Source: UBA1181 sp963654355 (GTDB taxonomy: Bacteria > Bacteroidota > Bacteroidia > Bacteroidales > Paludibacteraceae). From it: 9,587 bases of DNA. The position numbers and the translations under genes were made by a program. Within the stretch, counting starts at the first letter, position 1, and every line of letters begins with the position of its first letter. This document shows positions 6,549 to 9,587 of the stretch, piece after piece. The notes below the pieces were generated by a model. That model saw only the letters and a list, made by a program, of their open reading frames with translations, searched no databases and was not told where the DNA came from. Where the stretch lies: positions 1-9,587 of the forward strand of contig CAVKBM010000185.1 of the NCBI GenBank assembly GCA_963654355.1, given 5' to 3'.

Positions 6549-8810
6549 TCAATCGGGAGTCTCGATGTCCCATGCCATTTCTTTGGTCTTGTCATTGTAC
6601 TTCATGGTAACACTGTCACCGCTGTTGATGTCACCGGAAATAATCAGCTTCGACAAAGGACGGCGAATCTCTTTTCGGATTATGCCAAGAATAGGACGGG
6701 CGCCATAATGGGCATTGAATCCTACCTTTGTTACATATTTACGAGCAGACTCGTCAATCGTCAAAGATATGTTCTGCTCTCTTAGCATCTTTAGCAGGTT
6801 TTGGATGTGAATATCAAAAATCCTGTCTATCATCTCTTGCGTAATAGGTGAGAATGGAACAATTTCTGTAAGTCTTGCCAAAAACTCGGGTCTGAATTGG
6901 CCTTGCATGACTTCCAACATTTGGTCGTGTGTCGGAACGTGACCTTCGCCAAAAGACTTGAAGATATAGTCGCTGCCAATGTTGGAGGTGAATATAATCA
7001 AGGCATTGGAGAAATCACCGACACGCCCAAGGCGGTCATGCAGTTTTCCTTCATCGAGTATTTGAAGGAACAAATCGAACACAGACCTGTGCGCTTTTTC
7101 TATCTCGTCAAACAACACCACCGAATAAGGATGCTGCCTGATTTGGTTGACCAACAATCCTCCTTCCTCATAACCTACATATCCTGGAGGAGCACCATAG
7201 AGGAGTGCAACAGAATGTTCCTCCTTATATTCCGACATGTCAAATCGGAGTATAGAAGACTCGTCATTGAACAGGAACTCGGCCAATGACTTTGCCAATT
7301 CCGTCTTGCCTGTTCCTGTCGGACCGAGAAAGAAGAAAGAACCTATCGGTTGGCCTTTTTTGTTCAGACCAGAGCGTGACTCAAAAACGGCATCCAAAAT
7401 ACTCTTGATGGCATGGTTTTGTCCTACAACTCTTTTATGAAGAATGTCTTCAGCGCTTGAAAGCCTTTGCCGCTCTTCCGATTGGATATTTCCCATTGGT
7501 ATACCTGTCATCTTGGCAACAACATTTCTAATCTCGTCCTTTTTCAAAATAATAGTACCGGACTCTTCTTTTGTTGTTTGCTCCAATTCTTTCTCTATTT
7601 TCACAGAGGCCATGGAACGGTCCAAAAGGTCTAATGCGGATGCAGGCAAGTTACGCTCAGGCATATACCGTTTTGCTAAACGAACAATTTCTGGAACTAC
7701 ATCGTCATTAAGAGTTATGTCGTGATACTGTTCATATATAGTCTTTTTACTATCCAATATATCTATCGTCTCTTCTTCCGAAGGGGCTTTTAAGGATATT
7801 TTCTCAAAATAGGCTGTTAATTCTTTGTCTTTTTCAAGATTCTTTGTATATCCGTCTATTAATGAAGTACAAATAAACTGTAAGTTATTATTGGATAGAA
7901 TCTTTTTTACAGATGGCAATACCGCATTAAGAGGTGAGGATGTTTCTCCCAAACTATGGAAGTTTTCTATAACAAGGACAGGTTGCGATAAATTCGATAA
8001 TTCATCTATGACAGACTTGAACCTGTCTTCTATTTCACCTTTGTAGCTTACACCTTGACTTAAAGCGATTAAATCAAGTTCGTATGGTTGTATGCCGCTT
8101 ATAGATGCAGGAAGCTCACTTTGGGTTAACTTTCCTGTCAATTTGCGTATTAACGAGGTTTTGCCAACTCCCGTTTCTCCAACTATAAGAGCATTTGCTC
8201 TGTCTTTCCGGGCCAATATCTCAACCAATGAACGCAATTCCTTTTCCATGCCGATGATTTCGGTGTCATTGACCGAATCGAGTAAGGAATTGCAATATAC
8301 GTTTTGAGCTTTTCTGTCATCAGCAGATGGACGAATCTCTTTAGAAGAGCCAACAGCACTATTTGTATTCTTGCTTATCGAAGACAAGACTTTTTCTCGT
8401 GACAGGGGCATTGTCTTTAGTTGTTCTGAAGAAAAACCGACACCAGGACTGACCAATGCTGCCAAAATGAACTCTAATTTATGTGCCTCTGTACCATATC
8501 GCTCTTCCAATGACATTGCTTCTTTTATTACACTTTGGCTATCTCGTGAAAATTCAGCCTTTTTCATTGGATAAGGCGACTTGTTACATTGTTGGATATG
8601 AATATCGCACCAGTCAATTAAATAGTAGTAATCCTCGTCAAGGCTATCCTCTATGTAACTGACCAACCCGGCACTTTTGTGCAAAAGTGCCCTGAATATA
8701 TGTGCAGGCTCTATTTGCGGTGATTTGTTGTCCACCGCAAAAGACTGGGATATATGGACTATATCAACCTGAAGCCCGTCAAAATATTCTGCAAATTTAT
8801 TGTTCATCAT
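6549..8810 (-). CDS. tssH: T6SS sheath-disassembly ATPase ClpV (TssH)
   Basis: 753-residue AAA+ ClpB-family unfoldase that recognises contracted TssBC sheath and recycles it. Order: Clp-N-like helical domain (about 5-145); first AAA+ with Walker A GETGVGKTS (211-219) and pore loop GVSYKGE (253-259); second AAA+ with Walker A GPTGTGKT (496-503), pore loop GAPPGYVGYEEG (539-550), Walker B VVLFDEIEKAH (564-574), sensor TSN (608-610), arginine finger in RPEFLAR (640-646) and sensor-2 GAR (703-705). Two oddities: Walker B of the first domain reads VLVIENFH (278-285), so the usual Asp-Glu is Glu-Asn, and its ERRF arginine pair is TAYF (332-335), suggesting ATP binding without hydrolysis. The ClpB/ClpV middle coiled coil is nearly absent (about 25 residues, 406-430), explaining the short length. 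No ClpP-binding loop is evident. Start is ATG 8810 (or 8807), 21 bp after the NusG-like gene. The N-terminal half is somewhat AT-richer than the second AAA+ half. Confidence 0.95.
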   Translation of the reverse strand: MMNNKFAEYFDGLQVDIVHISQSFAVDNKSPQIEPAHIFRALLHKSAGLVSYIEDSLDEDYYYLIDWCDIHIQQCNKSPYPMKKAEFSRDSQSVIKEAMSLEERYGTEAHKLEFILAALVSPGVGFSSEQLKTMPLSREKVLSSISKNTNSAVGSSKEIRPSADDRKAQNVYCNSLLDSVNDTEIIGMEKELRSLVEILARKDRANALIVGETGVGKTSLIRKLTGKLTQSELPASISGIQPYELDLIALSQGVSYKGEIEDRFKSVIDELSNLSQPVLVIENFHSLGETSSPLNAVLPSVKKILSNNNLQFICTSLIDGYTKNLEKDKELTAYFEKISLKAPSEEETIDILDSKKTIYEQYHDITLNDDVVPEIVRLAKRYMPERNLPASALDLLDRSMASVKIEKELEQTTKEESGTIILKKDEIRNVVAKMTGIPMGNIQSEERQRLSSAEDILHKRVVGQNHAIKSILDAVFESRSGLNKKGQPIGSFFFLGPTGTGKTELAKSLAEFLFNDESSILRFDMSEYKEEHSVALLYGAPPGYVGYEEGGLLVNQIRQHPYSVVLFDEIEKAHRSVFDLFLQILDEGKLHDRLGRVGDFSNALIIFTSNIGSDYIFKSFGEGHVPTHDQMLEVMQGQFRPEFLARLTEIVPFSPITQEMIDRIFDIHIQNLLKMLREQNISLTIDESARKYVTKVGFNAHYGARPILGIIRKEIRRPLSKLIISGDINSGDSVTMKYNDKTKEMAWDIETPD

Positions 8811-8831
8811 TTCTGCGTTGAATATGAATAA

Positions 8832-9563
8832 TCATTCTACAATTTCCAAAAATGCACTTGGCACATAAGCCGTACAAACTGTTACCAATTCATCCACCAC
8901 AACGCCAACCCTTTGTTGTCCTTGCCATCGTGCAACTCTTCCTATCACTCCCTTGAACGCCCCATCAATAACTTTAACCAACTGTCCTTTCTCAAACTTT
9001 GGCACTTCTACCAATGATACGATGGTATTGTCCGCATCGGCTGCACAGATAATTTTGAGACTTTCCATCTGATAATCTGGAACTATCAAAGGAGTCTTGT
9101 CAATTCTGCGACCAACGTGGATGTGACGATAATAAAAACGAAGGAATGGGAGATTTACGTTGTCGTAAACAAAAGTTTTTATTTCTTCTTCTGTACCGTA
9201 TGCAAAGAAAATATTTGGTAAACGTGATACGGTAACAACTTTGCGCTTACCTTTTACAAGTTTTACAATATTGGTAGTTGGATAGAAAGCCGTAACGCCT
9301 TTGGCTGTCATATAGTCGTATGCCTTTTTCTCTCTACCATAAGTGGTGCGTAAGGCATACCAATGAGGAAAATCTACCTCTTTTTGAGCCTTTGGCTTAC
9401 TAACTATATGTGCATTTCTGGTGGACACCCCTGTTTGTGAACTCTCAGCGGAAATAGTGCTTTGAGCTTCGGGGAGGGCGTTGGAGGTAAGTCCAGCGCA
9501 AGGAGGGAGTTCACCGCCTCCTGGGGTGTGTACATCTTCTGATGTCCATTCATCGACTTTCAT
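8832..9563 (-). CDS. NusG/UpxY-family transcription antiterminator
   Basis: 243-residue NusG paralog expected to bind RNA polymerase and let it read through pauses or terminators in the genes downstream. The NGN domain starts at HWYALRTTYGREKKAYDYM (67-85) and runs to about 180, with the NGN-type segment RLPNIFFAYG (114-123). A KOW domain follows: KGQLVKVIDGAFKGVIGRV (192-210) and the strand VGVVVDELV (219-227). Body length and the loading order resemble Bacteroides UpxY proteins that antiterminate capsule operons. Residues 1-65 are an extra Pro/Ser/Gly-rich, probably disordered extension, unusual for the family. The start at ATG 9563 is the only ATG before the NGN domain, and an in-frame TAG lies at 9582-9584; a non-ATG internal start cannot be excluded. 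It ends 21 bp before clpV, so it is probably first in the operon and acts on it. Confidence 0.88.
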   Translation of the reverse strand: MKVDEWTSEDVHTPGGGELPPCAGLTSNALPEAQSTISAESSQTGVSTRNAHIVSKPKAQKEVDFPHWYALRTTYGREKKAYDYMTAKGVTAFYPTTNIVKLVKGKRKVVTVSRLPNIFFAYGTEEEIKTFVYDNVNLPFLRFYYRHIHVGRRIDKTPLIVPDYQMESLKIICAADADNTIVSLVEVPKFEKGQLVKVIDGAFKGVIGRVARWQGQQRVGVVVDELVTVCTAYVPSAFLEIVE

Positions 9564-9587
9564 ATCGGTGCTAACTTTTTTCTAGAC

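Noticed and set aside
7441..8810. Lower GC in the N-terminal half of clpV (about 28-45% by line) as a sign of recombination within the gene
   Set aside because: The difference from the second half (about 48% in 7081-7140) is mild and patchy, with no sharp border.

Overview
This window is part of a type VI secretion system (T6SS) locus from a member of the Bacteroidota, most likely Bacteroidales (Bacteroides/Prevotella-like). The evidence is the Bacteroidota-type (subtype iii) sheath and tube proteins, a UpxY/NusG-type antiterminator of the kind best known from Bacteroides capsule loci, ribosome-binding regions without clear Shine-Dalgarno sequences, and moderate-to-low GC. Every supported gene lies on the minus strand, so transcription runs from the right edge (about 9.56 kb) to the left edge.

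In transcription order the genes are: a NusG/UpxY-like antiterminator with an unusual GC-rich N-terminal extension (8832-9563); the sheath-disassembly ATPase ClpV/TssH (6549-8810), which has a degenerate first ATPase domain and almost no middle domain; sheath subunits TssB (5980-6435) and TssC (4573-5961); two divergent tube proteins Hcp1 (4123-4530) and Hcp2 (3586-4038), separated by a strong RNA hairpin; the spike VgrG/TssI (1552-3576) with an octad-repeat beta-helix; an unrecognised AT-rich 103-residue protein (1225-1536); a DUF4280 PAAR-like spike tip (811-1218); and the N-terminal 237 residues of a Tle1-like (DUF2235) phospholipase effector that runs off the left edge (1-713). Most gaps are 3 to 42 bp. 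The exceptions are the gaps before tssB (113 bp), between the two hcp genes (84 bp) and before the effector (97 bp). No stretch over 300 bases lacks a gene.

The logic is a contractile injection machine. TssB and TssC form the sheath, Hcp rings the inner tube, VgrG plus the PAAR-like protein the spike, and ClpV recycles the contracted sheath. The 103-aa protein, the PAAR-like protein and the lipase form a cargo module downstream of vgrG. In sampled stretches the effector and the 103-aa gene are about 22-38% GC against about 48-55% in tssC and the PAAR-like gene, consistent with an exchangeable cassette. Baseplate and membrane-complex genes (tssE/F/G/K and the Bacteroidota-specific tssN-R) and any immunity gene are not in the window. 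I saw no tRNA, rRNA, CRISPR, insertion sequence or attachment site.

The least ordinary points are the antiterminator heading a T6SS gene run, the paired-alternative hairpin between hcp1 and hcp2, the one-engine ClpV, and the unknown protein in the vgrG-PAAR-effector module.
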